33,648 nt of DNA. Source: Planctomycetota bacterium (GTDB lineage: Bacteria; Planctomycetota; MHYJ01; WSZJ01; JACPWG01). Shown here piece by piece: positions 15,723-24,500 of the stretch. A program made the position numbers and the translations under genes. The stretch is from the NCBI GenBank assembly GCA_016197205.1, contig JACPWG010000179.1, positions 1-33,648 on the forward strand. Direction: 5' to 3'. Within the stretch, counting starts at the first letter, position 1. The number at the start of each line of letters is the position of its first letter. The notes beneath the pieces are model-generated. The model did not search any database, was not told the DNA's origin, and was given only the letters and a program-made list of their open reading frames with translations.

Positions 15723-16736
15723 ATGCCCGCACCCACCGCGACGCGCGCCCCGTTCGTGGAGATCACTTCGCCCGCGCCCGGGGCGTCGCTCTCCTCGCCG
15801 CTCGTCGTGCTCACGGCCAGGTACGAACGCGTGCGCGCGCGGTTCGGCACGCTGCGGATCGGCGAGGCGCGCTACCCGGTGGAGTTGGCCGGGCGCTCCG
15901 GAGTCCTGCGGCGCAACGTAACGCTGCTGGAAGGCGCCAACCGGATCGCACTCGAACTCGGAGGCGCGAGGCACGAATTCGAGGTGGTGGTCCCGCCCTC
16001 GGCCCGCGTCACGCTCGACCCGGTGCCCGAATCCGCGTGGACGGGCGGGGAGCCGGGCTACGGCGGCCGGATCTGGGGGAGGCGCTTTCGCCGGCTGAGC
16101 GGCGCCTACCAGGAGTGCTCGTGCCCCGCCGGCGTGATTTCCGTGAACGGCCTTTTGCAGCAGTTCTCCGTGACGGAGCGAACCGGCAAGTTCGCCGAGG
16201 CGGTGCTGCTCTGCCCGGGGATCAATCACCTTGCGGTGCAACTCGGCGAATGCTACGCCACGCGGCTGGTTCGGGCGCGCGTTGCGCCCGCACGCATCCT
16301 GGCCACGCTGCTCTGGGAGGGGCCGGCGACGCCGGAACTCCGCGTGGACGAGCCGGGGGCGGACCTGGAGCGGGGCGCCGCGCGCGGACGTCGGTACGAC
16401 GGCGCGTCCGGCCTCGCGGTCCGGACCTATCGGCGCATGACGGGGATGGGAAACGGGATTCGCGGCGCGTACGTCATCCACGTACGCCGGCCGCGCGTCG
16501 CGGGCCGGCTGGAGTGGTCGCTTCGCGTGGTGACCGACGAGGCGGGCCCCCGGCAACGGGAGCGGATGTACTACGGCCTCTTCGACGAGGCCGCTCCGCC
16601 GCCGGCGCCCCCGCCGCCGACCGCGGGCGCGGTCGCCGCAGCCCCCGACCTCGCCGCGAGCCCGGCGCCCGGTCACGAGCTGAAGGTTTGCGAAGTGGTG
16701 ATCGGGAAGGGGGGCGCGGTCACGATCGCCCCCTGA
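15723..16736 (+). CDS. YfaP-like beta-sandwich protein, function unknown
   Basis: About 337 residues. ATG 15723 is preferred (ATG 15717 is equally in frame) because the frame further upstream is made of intergenic repeat-like sequence. Residues near 8-100 look like an Ig-like/glucodextranase-type domain (VEITSPAPGASL). A middle Cys-containing part (about 140-200) has no clear match. Residues about 205-300 (LLWEGPATPELRVDEPGA, later AYVIHVRRPR) resemble the YfaP/DUF2135 domain, whose usual DVDLHV core is replaced here. A Pro/Ala-rich linker and short C-terminal strand follow. No clear signal peptide is seen, which is odd for this type. It converges with the next gene, with 19 bp between stops. 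The family match is weak. Confidence 0.65.
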   Translation: MPAPTATRAPFVEITSPAPGASLSSPLVVLTARYERVRARFGTLRIGEARYPVELAGRSGVLRRNVTLLEGANRIALELGGARHEFEVVVPPSARVTLDPVPESAWTGGEPGYGGRIWGRRFRRLSGAYQECSCPAGVISVNGLLQQFSVTERTGKFAEAVLLCPGINHLAVQLGECYATRLVRARVAPARILATLLWEGPATPELRVDEPGADLERGAARGRRYDGASGLAVRTYRRMTGMGNGIRGAYVIHVRRPRVAGRLEWSLRVVTDEAGPRQRERMYYGLFDEAAPPPAPPPPTAGAVAAAPDLAASPAPGHELKVCEVVIGKGGAVTIAP

Positions 16737-16755
16737 ACGGGCCGGCCGGCGCGCA

Positions 16756-18519
16756 TCACGCCAGGAGCCCGAACAGCAATGCGGCCACGCTCCCCGCCAC
16801 CCAGACCCGAATCACGCCCGAGACCGCGCACGCGGTCAGCGCCCCGGTCAGCTCGAGGTCGTACACCTTCATCAGCGCGAGCAGGAAGAGCCCGCGGTTC
16901 CATGCCAGCAACGCGTACTCCAGGCCCTTCGCGAAGGACGGGGTCACTTTCCCTCCCACGAGGAGCAGCGCCACCGAGCTGAAATTCGTGATCCCGGTCA
17001 GATAGGCGAGCACGACCAGGAGCCCCAGAAAGCCGCCGCCGCCCCCGAGCAGTCGCGCGGCCACGTTCAGGATCAACGCGTCGATCAACAGGAAAATCAC
17101 CGAGCTCGCCAGCCCGACGACGACGATCGCGAACAGCCACTTCCCGCGCTGCTTTGTCCCTCGAGACTCCGCTTCCGCCGAGTCGCGGACCTCGAAGTCA
17201 TGCTCGAAGCGCAGGTCGGCGTTGCCGCCGGAGCCCGAGAAGACCAGGAGCACCCGATACGTTCCCGGGCTCGGCAGTCTCGAGGTCTTCAGCCGGTACT
17301 CGCCCGAGCCCGGGCGCTCGAGGAAGGCGAGGAGCGCGGACGAGGCGGCAGCGCCGCCCTCCCCCTCCCCCCCGCTCTCGCTCTCGATGATGCACCCTTT
17401 GATGCCCTTCACGTACGGAGCCTGGTCGGTCGTGTCCACGATGCGATAGCGGAGCTCCCCCGCGTCGCCCGCCCGGAGCGGGTGGGGGTCGGTGGTGAAT
17501 TCGATCCGGCGATTTCCGAGCTCGTGGCTCTGCCCGTTCGCGAAGCGTGGAATCTCTTCCGTGCCGATGCCGCCGCTCGAGGCAGGCCGGCCGGCGGTAG
17601 GGGCGGGTCCTCCACCCGCGGCCGCCGGTGCGTCGGCTCTACGGCCGGCCAGCGTCGCGACCATCACCAGGCTGGCGACGTAGAAAAGCGCCATCCGGAG
17701 CATCGTGTCCCATTGCCCGAGATGGTAGAGGATGTGCTCCATCGTCGAAAAGGGGCGCACGATCGTCCCGAGGAGCAGGGCGGCGAAACCGAGCGGGGCC
17801 TTGTCGGACGCGGCCCCGCGTCCCCGCCCGACGCGTCCCTTCGGCGAAAAACCCGGGACTTGGAGCGGGGGGGCGCCGCCTGTCGTCGCCGTCGCGGCCG
17901 CCGTTCCGGCGGCCGGGCCGACGGCGTACGGCGGGGGGAACCGCACGACCCGTGCCGTTGCGTCCCCCCCGCTGCGCGCAGCGGGCCGGTGCGGCGGAAG
18001 GTCCGGGAGGAGCGGCACTTCGCCTGGCGGGACCCGCGGCCGCGGCGTGGGAAAGAGCTTTTCCGAGGCGCCGCGTGCGCCGCCTGCGGGCGCATCGGCG
18101 GGTTCATCGGGCCCGAACAGGGCCTCCATTTCGCTCGCGTGCGTGTCGGTCGCCTGCGCCGGCTGGGCGTCGGCCGCCAGGGCGCGAAAGGACGTGCCGC
18201 AGGCGGGGCACTTGCCCAGCTTGCCGAGCTTTCGTTCCGGAATCGACATCGCCTGGCCGCACGAGCACTTGACACGGAGCCCTTTTGTTTTACCCCCCTC
18301 GGACCGTTTCGTCCGGGCGGCGGGCTTCAGGGCCGGCCCGTCCGCGGCGGCGCTCCCGGTCTCGCCCGCCTCCTCCTTGTCCGGCAGGAGCTTCGGGCTC
18401 CCGCCCGGGGTGGGCACGAGGAACCGGGTTCCGCACTTCCCGCACCTGCTCTTCCGCCACGCGTGCGAGTCTTCGAGTTGGAAGCGATACCCGCAGCGGG
18501 GGCAGCCGAACTCGATCAT
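16756..18519 (-). CDS. Double zinc-ribbon (MJ0042-like) membrane protein with Yip1-like C-terminus
   Basis: A 587-residue protein starting at the ATG that opens directly into a zinc ribbon. Residues 6-29 (CPRC, CGKC) form one ribbon and 85-107 (CSC, CPAC) a second, both like the MJ0042-type zinc-finger found at planctomycete N-termini. A long Pro/Ala/Gly linker (110-240) follows. Residues 274-291 form the first membrane segment. Residues about 320-445 are a beta-rich, presumably extracytoplasmic domain. Several hydrophobic segments between 461 and 587 (NVAARLLGG, YLTGITNFSSV, a C-terminal Val/Ala helix) resemble the Yip1 membrane domain. Function unknown; a metal- or redox-sensing role in membrane organisation is possible. 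It lies 181 bp downstream of the diguanylate cyclase on the same strand. Confidence 0.78.
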   Translation of the reverse strand: MIEFGCPRCGYRFQLEDSHAWRKSRCGKCGTRFLVPTPGGSPKLLPDKEEAGETGSAAADGPALKPAARTKRSEGGKTKGLRVKCSCGQAMSIPERKLGKLGKCPACGTSFRALAADAQPAQATDTHASEMEALFGPDEPADAPAGGARGASEKLFPTPRPRVPPGEVPLLPDLPPHRPAARSGGDATARVVRFPPPYAVGPAAGTAAATATTGGAPPLQVPGFSPKGRVGRGRGAASDKAPLGFAALLLGTIVRPFSTMEHILYHLGQWDTMLRMALFYVASLVMVATLAGRRADAPAAAGGGPAPTAGRPASSGGIGTEEIPRFANGQSHELGNRRIEFTTDPHPLRAGDAGELRYRIVDTTDQAPYVKGIKGCIIESESGGEGEGGAAASSALLAFLERPGSGEYRLKTSRLPSPGTYRVLLVFSGSGGNADLRFEHDFEVRDSAEAESRGTKQRGKWLFAIVVVGLASSVIFLLIDALILNVAARLLGGGGGFLGLLVVLAYLTGITNFSSVALLLVGGKVTPSFAKGLEYALLAWNRGLFLLALMKVYDLELTGALTACAVSGVIRVWVAGSVAALLFGLLA

Positions 18520-18700
18520 GGGGGTATCCGTCCTGGGCGTTTCCCGCACCGCCGTGTCGCGCGCGTAGGACCTGCGCCCTCTTCCTTTCGGGTTTCGCGG
18601 GCGAGAGAGGGTGGGCGCGGGGGGAACTGGGGCCAACCGAGCGCTCCGCCCGCACCGGAGGTGAGGACGCGGCAATCGCGACTCTTGTTTGCGCGGTCTT

Positions 18701-19603
18701 TCAAATCGACGCGGCCACCCGATTTCGCCCCGCCGACTTCGCCTCGTAGAGCTTCAGGTCCGCGGCCTTGAGGACGCCTTCCCGATCGGGCGCGTCGCTC
18801 GGGAAGACCGCCACTCCGGCGCTCAGCGTGACCCGGTATTGCCGTCCGTCGGCACCGCTTCGAGGTGGATCGGCCTCCAGGCGTACGCGTGCCAGCTCCG
18901 CGATCTGGTACGCCTCCAGCGAGTTCGCGCCGTACAGGAGCGCGGCGAATTCGTCCCCCCCGTAGCGCGCGACGATGTCCCCGCGCCGCGCCGTTTCCCG
19001 GAGCAAGTCCGCCGTGCGGGCCAGGACCTGGTCGCCGGCCGGGTGCCCCAGCCCGTCGTTGACCTCCTTGAATTGGTCGATGTCGAAGAAGACGACGGAG
19101 ACGACGTCCCCCATCTGGGCCGCGCGCGACAGCTCCATCCGCAGGCGGTCCTGGAAAAACGCGCGGTTGTACAGGCGCGTGAGCGGGTCGGTGATCGCGC
19201 GGTCGTAGGTGGCCGCAAAGCGGTCCGTGAGGTGCCGGATGCGCTGGATCTCCAGCCAGAGAAATTGACTGAGGACTTTGGGATAGCGCTGGAGGACCTC
19301 GATGAAGCGGTTGCCCGAAATCCGGAGGAAGCGGCAGGGCGTGCGGGCGTGCACGGTCGCGGAGCGGGGGAGTCCGTCGAAACACGCCAGTTCGCCCACT
19401 ACGGCGCCGGCCTCCAGGAGCCCCAGGACGATGATGTTCCCCTGCGGCGTCCGATGCGTGACCTCCAGGCCGCCTTCGAGGAGGAGCAGTACGTCGCCGG
19501 CCGCGTCCCCTTCCTCCCAGAGCACGGCCCCCTCGGGGACGGTGCAATCCTCGCCGAGCTTTGCGAACTCGCTGAAGAACTCGGGTATCGCGGTCGACGG
19601 CAC
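18701..19603 (-). CDS. Diguanylate cyclase with N-terminal cyclic-nucleotide-binding domain
   Basis: A 300-residue, soluble protein. The GTG at 19603 is chosen because AGGAG lies seven bases upstream; an ATG at 19681 would add 26 residues with no good ribosome site. Residues 8-115 are a CRP/cNMP-binding fold with the phosphate-binding-cassette pattern GELACFDGLPRSATV (70-84), including the expected Glu and Arg. A helix links it to the GGDEF domain (about 130-300): DPLTRLYNR, FFDIDQFKEVND, and the active motif GGDEF at 215-219. The RxxD inhibitory site (R206-D209) sits five residues before it, so c-di-GMP product inhibition is likely. It should convert GTP to c-di-GMP under control of cAMP or cGMP. 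Confidence 0.92.
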   Translation of the reverse strand: MPSTAIPEFFSEFAKLGEDCTVPEGAVLWEEGDAAGDVLLLLEGGLEVTHRTPQGNIIVLGLLEAGAVVGELACFDGLPRSATVHARTPCRFLRISGNRFIEVLQRYPKVLSQFLWLEIQRIRHLTDRFAATYDRAITDPLTRLYNRAFFQDRLRMELSRAAQMGDVVSVVFFDIDQFKEVNDGLGHPAGDQVLARTADLLRETARRGDIVARYGGDEFAALLYGANSLEAYQIAELARVRLEADPPRSGADGRQYRVTLSAGVAVFPSDAPDREGVLKAADLKLYEAKSAGRNRVAASI

Positions 19604-19771
19604 GATGATGCTCCTGTGGAAGGGGGGGAGGCCCGCAGTGTCTTGGGGGATTCTTCCTCGGCCCGGCCGGGAATGCAACAAAAAAACCCGCCTGCCCCCT
19701 TTTCGAACCGGCTCGTTTGCCTGTGCGGGGCCGTCCGGCGGGCGACGCGGGCCGGGGCGGCCAGGCGACGC

Positions 19772-19800
19772 TTGACACCTCGTGGAAGCACCGCTATCCT
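19772..19800 (+). promoter_or_regulatory. Sigma-70 promoter of the flippase gene
   Basis: TTGACA (19772-19777) is followed after exactly 17 bp by TATCCT (19795-19800), four of six bases of the consensus -10. It lies about 100 bp before the flippase ATG, giving a leader of about 95 nt. Confidence 0.62.
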
Positions 19801-19902
19801 ACCGCCTCTCCTCAGCCGCGTCGCGGTCCTGCCCGGAGAAGGCCGGACAGCGGCCTCGCACGGCGGGCGCCGGGCTCCCCCAGTCGGCCTCGAGACCAAG
19901 CC

Positions 19903-21384
19903 ATGTCGGACAAGCTCGGGCGGCTCGCCGGCCAGTCGTTCCTGTACCTGGCCGGGAACGTCGCGAGCAAGCTCCTCGCGCTCCTCCTCCTGCCTCTCTT
20001 CACCCGGTACCTCGCACCCGCGGACTATGGCGTCACGGGGTTGCTTCTCACGGTGAGCGTGGTGGTCGGGAGCCTGGCGGAGGCCGGCGTCCCCTCCGCG
20101 GCCGCGCTCTACTACCACGACGGGTCGCCGGCCCTCGCCCGGCCGTGCCTGCTGGGGACCGCGCAGGCGTGGCAGGCCACGGTCCCGCTCGCGCTCTGCG
20201 CGCTCCTGACGTGGCTTGCCGCTCCGCTGTCGGAGCTGCTCTTCCGCACGCCCGCGCACGCCGCGCTCGTGGTCCTTACGCTCGGCGCGACCTACGCCCG
20301 TTCGCTCGCCGCCGTGCCGCTCCTGGCGCTTCGCATGGAAGGTCGCGCGCGGGCGTACGCGGCCCTCACGACGACGCACCTGGCGCTCGGGCTCGCGGCC
20401 TCCCTCTTTCTCGTGGCGGTCGCGGGTCGCGGGTTGCGCGGCTACCTGGAGGGACAACTCCTCGCCGCCGCGGCCCAGGCGGCCGCCGCCCTGCTGCTCG
20501 GGCTCCGCGGCGCGGGACTGCGCGTCTCAGGTGAATGCCTTAGGCTGCTCGTCGGGAAAGGCTGGCCCTATGTCCTGATGCCCGCGAGCTTCTGGGTCCT
20601 TGCGTATTCCGACCGGTACTTTCTGGAACGAACGTGGGGGATCGGCGAAGTCGGCCTGTACTCGCTGGCGGGGAGCGTGGCGGCCGCGGTCTCCCTCGGC
20701 GTGGACGCGTTCGGGGCCGCGTGGCCGCCGTACCTGCTTGCGCGAGCGCGGGAGCCGGGGGCGGCGCGCGCCTTCGCGCGCGTCTTCACCTACTACGCCG
20801 CCGCGGCGCTGGGGGCCGTGCTCGCCCTGTCGGCCGTAGGGCGTGAATTGTTCCGCGTGCTGACGCAGCCGCCCTTCTGGGGCGCCGCAGCGGTCGTGCC
20901 CTGGCTCGCGCTCGCCTACGCGCTCAAAGGCGCCTACCTCGTGGCGATCGCGGGAATTTATGTGGAGCGGCGGCCCGTGCGGCAGGCGGGCATCGAGGCG
21001 GCGGGGGCGGCGACCGCGCTCGGGCTGAATTTTCTGCTCATCTCACGGTTCGGCCGCATCGGGGCCGGGCTTGCTTCGGTGGGGACGCACCTCGTCCTCG
21101 TCGCGCTCGCGGTCGTCGCATGCCGTTCGTTGCTGGCGCTGCCGTACGAGCGGGCCCGCGTCGCCGGACTGGTCGCGGCCTTCGCGCTCGGGCTCGGGCT
21201 GTGCCTGGGCGTGGACGCTGCGCCCGCGCTACCCCCGCTCGCGGGGGTCGCTGCGAAGCTCGGCGCGGTCGCCGCGTTCGTCTGTGCGCTGTTGCCGCTC
21301 GGCATCGCGGGGCCGGAGGAGCGTGCCTGGCTGCGGTCGCGCCTGATGCGCCTCGGCCGCGCCTCCACCGAACCGCGAGCGTGA
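19903..21384 (+). CDS. Wzx-type polysaccharide flippase (MOP superfamily)
   Basis: A 493-residue polytopic membrane protein with roughly 12-14 hydrophobic segments. The N-terminus (MSDKLGRLAGQSFLYLAGNVASKLLALLLLPLF, then TRYLAPADYGVTGLL) matches the opening of O-antigen/teichoic-acid type flippases: first helix, then the LxPxDYG loop. The protein probably moves lipid-linked glycan units across the inner membrane. No glycosyltransferases are seen nearby, so its substrate cannot be named. The ATG at 19903 has only a weak ribosome site but starts just before the first helix. The last codons and the stop lie inside a copy of dispersed repeat B, so the terminal STEPRA residues are encoded by the repeat. 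Confidence 0.85.
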   Translation: MSDKLGRLAGQSFLYLAGNVASKLLALLLLPLFTRYLAPADYGVTGLLLTVSVVVGSLAEAGVPSAAALYYHDGSPALARPCLLGTAQAWQATVPLALCALLTWLAAPLSELLFRTPAHAALVVLTLGATYARSLAAVPLLALRMEGRARAYAALTTTHLALGLAASLFLVAVAGRGLRGYLEGQLLAAAAQAAAALLLGLRGAGLRVSGECLRLLVGKGWPYVLMPASFWVLAYSDRYFLERTWGIGEVGLYSLAGSVAAAVSLGVDAFGAAWPPYLLARAREPGAARAFARVFTYYAAAALGAVLALSAVGRELFRVLTQPPFWGAAAVVPWLALAYALKGAYLVAIAGIYVERRPVRQAGIEAAGAATALGLNFLLISRFGRIGAGLASVGTHLVLVALAVVACRSLLALPYERARVAGLVAAFALGLGLCLGVDAAPALPPLAGVAAKLGAVAAFVCALLPLGIAGPEERAWLRSRLMRLGRASTEPRA

Positions 21385-21393
21385 GCGAGCGGT
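21368..21393. repeat. Repeat B copy 2, overlapping the flippase stop
   Basis: A 26-bp copy of the dispersed motif, sub-type with GAGCGTGAGCGAGC. It overlaps the last five codons and the stop codon of the flippase gene (stop at 21382-21384). Confidence 0.85.
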
Positions 21394-21501
21394 CCCGAGG
21401 CCCTCTTCAACGACGCATCCTTCGACTCCCGGATCGGATGAGCGATCCGCGCGGGCGTCCCACTGCGTCCCCCTGAAACTGTTCTCACCACAGGGCACCG
21501 A

Positions 21502-21510
21502 TGCTAGAAT
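21502..21510 (+). promoter_or_regulatory. Possible extended -10 promoter of the kinase-cyclase fusion gene
   Basis: TG-C-TAGAAT forms an extended -10 box about 75 bp before the chosen ATG at 21586. No good -35 hexamer is visible, so this is tentative. Confidence 0.3.
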
Positions 21511-21585
21511 GCCGTGGTGAAGCGCCCCTACCGCTTGAACTGCCACGAATGCCGTTCGTTCATGGATCCCCGGGGGAGGTGCCGG

Positions 21586-24500
21586 ATGGGCGCCGGAGAT
21601 GACCCAGCGGAACGCGGCCGCGAAGGAGGGGCGCCGCCACTGCCGCCGCCATCGCCATCGCTGGCGCCGTCGCCTTCGTCTCCCGCCGAGCCCGCGGGCA
21701 TCCCCTTTGGCCGATACTCCCTGCTCGGCAAAGTTGGCGAAGGGGGCATGGGAACCGTCTGGCGCGCACACGATCGCGAGCTCCAGCGCGTGGTCGCCCT
21801 GAAGCAGCTCAAGTCCGGCCCGCACGGCCCGCCGGACGAAGAGCAGAAGGCCCGCTTCCTTCGCGAGGCGCGGCTCGCCGCCCGGCTTCGGCACCCCGGC
21901 ATCGTCTCCATCCACGACGTCGGCTTCGAGAACGGGATCCGCTTCCTCACCATGGACTTCATCGAGGGGCGGACCCTCGGCGCCTACCTCGCCGAGACCG
22001 CCGCGGCGCGGCGAGCCACGGAACCGGACGCGCTGCTCCGACGCAGCGCCCTCCCCGGGGATGAGGCCGAGGCTCGGCGTGCGGGGATGACTGCGCTCGA
22101 GCGCCTAGCCGAAGAGGTCGCCCTCCTGGCCGATGCGGCCTCCGCGGTCGGCCATGCGCACGCCGAGGGGATCATCCACCGCGACCTCAAGCCTTCCAAC
22201 CTCCTCCTCGATGCCGAGGGGCGCGTCTACGTGACCGATTTCGGTCTGGCGCGGGAGGCGGACCCGCCAAGGGCGCGGCCGGGAGCCGAGGTGACCGAAC
22301 CGGCGCCGGCCGCCGCGGCTGCGGCCCCTCCCGCCGCCGCGCCCCCGCTCACGAACACGGGCCGCGCCCTGGGCACCGACCACTACATGAGCCCGGAGCA
22401 ATGGGCCGGCGGGACGGAGCCGCTCGGACCGCCCGCCGACGTCTGGGCCCTCGGCGTGATGCTGTACGAAATCCTCACCGGCCGGCTTCCCTTCGAAGGA
22501 GAGGGCGCGGCGCAGGTCATGGCCGCGGCCGTTCTCAAGCCCCCGATCCCGCCCTCCCGGCGAAACCCCGCGCTCCCCGCCGACCTGGAGGCGGTCTGCC
22601 TTCGCGCCCTCTCCAAGGACCCGGCCGCGCGTCACCCCACGGCAGCCGAGTTCGCGCTCGCGCTCGAAACGTGGCTCGGCGCGGAGGCGCGGACCGCGCG
22701 TCGGTGGAAGTCCGCCGACGTCCGCGCCCGCGTCGAGGATTTCCGAAAGCGGCACCGCACCGCCCTCCTCGCGATGGTCTTCTCGGACGTGGTCGGCTCG
22801 ACGGCCCTCAAGCAGCGGCTCGGGGACCAGGCCGCCGTGCGCCTTCTCTGGCGGCACGAGGAGGTCGTCCGCGGGGTTCTCCAGTCCATGCCCGACTCCG
22901 TCGAGGTCAAGACGGCCGGGGACAGCTTCTTCTGCTGCTTTGTCCGGCCGTCGGACGCGATCCGCTTCGCCGTCGGCGTGCAGTCGGCGCTGCGACGCGA
23001 GTTCGCCGGCACGGAGCCGGGGCTCGTGGTCCGGATCGGCGTCCACCTGGGCGAAGTCCTCGTGCAGGAGGCCGTCGAGGGCGCATCGGAGACCCCGCCC
23101 AGACCCTCTCCCTTGCCGGGGCCGGGGACCGGCGGCCTCACGGGCGTCTCGCCGGACGCTGGCCGGCCGGGACGGCGGCTCGACCTCTACGGCTTGCAGG
23201 TGGACACCGCGGCCCGCGTCCAGTCGCTTGCGCTGGGCGGGCAGGTCCTCTGCACCCGCCCCGTCTTCGACAACGCCCGCCAGGTCCTGCCGTCGCAGCA
23301 GCTCGACGGCGTGGAGCGTGAGGTCCGGTGGCTGAGCCACGGCCTCTGGCGTCTGAAGGGGGTGGAGGACCCCCTGGAGATCTGCGAGGTGGGGGAGGCC
23401 GGTGCGGCGCCGTTGCGCGCGCCCAACGGCTCCGAGAAGGCGAAACCCGTGGAGGCGGCGGGGCCGGACGAGGAGGAGCCCGGCTGGCGTCCGGCGCCGG
23501 GCCTCGCCGTTCCGAACACCGAGTGGATCCTGGACGCGCCCGCCGGCAGGGGTGGGTTCGGCGAAGTCTGGAAGGCGGTGCACCGGAGCACGAAGGAGGC
23601 GTGCGTCTTCAAGTTCTGCTTCGTGAAGGAGAAGGTGAGGTCGCTTCGGAAGGAGCTGGCGCTCTTCCGGCTGTTGCGGGAAAAGGCCCCCGAGCACCCG
23701 AACATCGTGCGCCTGCGAGAGGTCTACCTCGAGGCGCCGCCGTACCGCCTCGCCATGGAGCACGTCGAGGGTCGGCCGCTGTCACAGTGGCTGCTCGCGG
23801 AGGACCGTCTGCGCGTGCTCTCGCTGGAGGCGAAGTGCGAGATCGCGGCGCAGGTCGCGGACGCGCTGGACGTGGCCGCGGCGGCGGGCGTGATTCACCA
23901 GGACGTGAAACCGGCCAACACACTCGTGGACGAGGCCGCGCCGCCGGACCCGGCGACCGGCGCGCCAAGAGTGAAGCTCTCGGACTTCGGCGTCGGGCGC
24001 GTGGTGAGCGAGGAGGTGGTCGCGAAGCTCGGCCTGCCCGGCGGGGGGCGGTCGTACGCGCTGAGCACCGCCGCCGGGAGCGACTCGGGCACCCTGATGT
24101 ACCTGGCGCCGGAGCGGATCGAAGGGCGACGGGCGTCGACCCGGAGCGACCTGTATTCGCTCGGGGTCGTCCTCTTCCAGATGGCGGTGGGCGACCTGAA
24201 ACGGTCGATCACGGCGGATGCGTCTCGCGCGGTCGCCGATCCGCTACTCCAGGAGGATCTCGGCGCGCTGCTCGCGCACTCCCCCGAGTCGAGACCGGCG
24301 CGTGGGGCGGAGGTGGCCAAGCAACTGCGCGGGCGCGCGGGGCGCCGGCTACGGCGGTCGGTCCGCCGGGCCGAGGTCGCGCTCGCCGCCGCGGGTGTGC
24401 TCGTGCTCGCGATCCTCTCGCTGCTGCGGATGGGGTCGGCCCTGGGGACGCCGCGGTACGCCCTCACGCTCCACTCAGACCCGGCGGACGGAGGGGAAGT

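Noticed and set aside
15650..17005. A 451-codon frame overlapping the YfaP-like gene
   Set aside because: Arg/Gly-rich shadow in another frame that also runs into the convergent gene; no ribosome site or domain.
18689..20056. A 455-codon plus-strand frame over the diguanylate cyclase
   Set aside because: Antisense shadow; the minus strand has intact GGDEF and cNMP-binding motifs.
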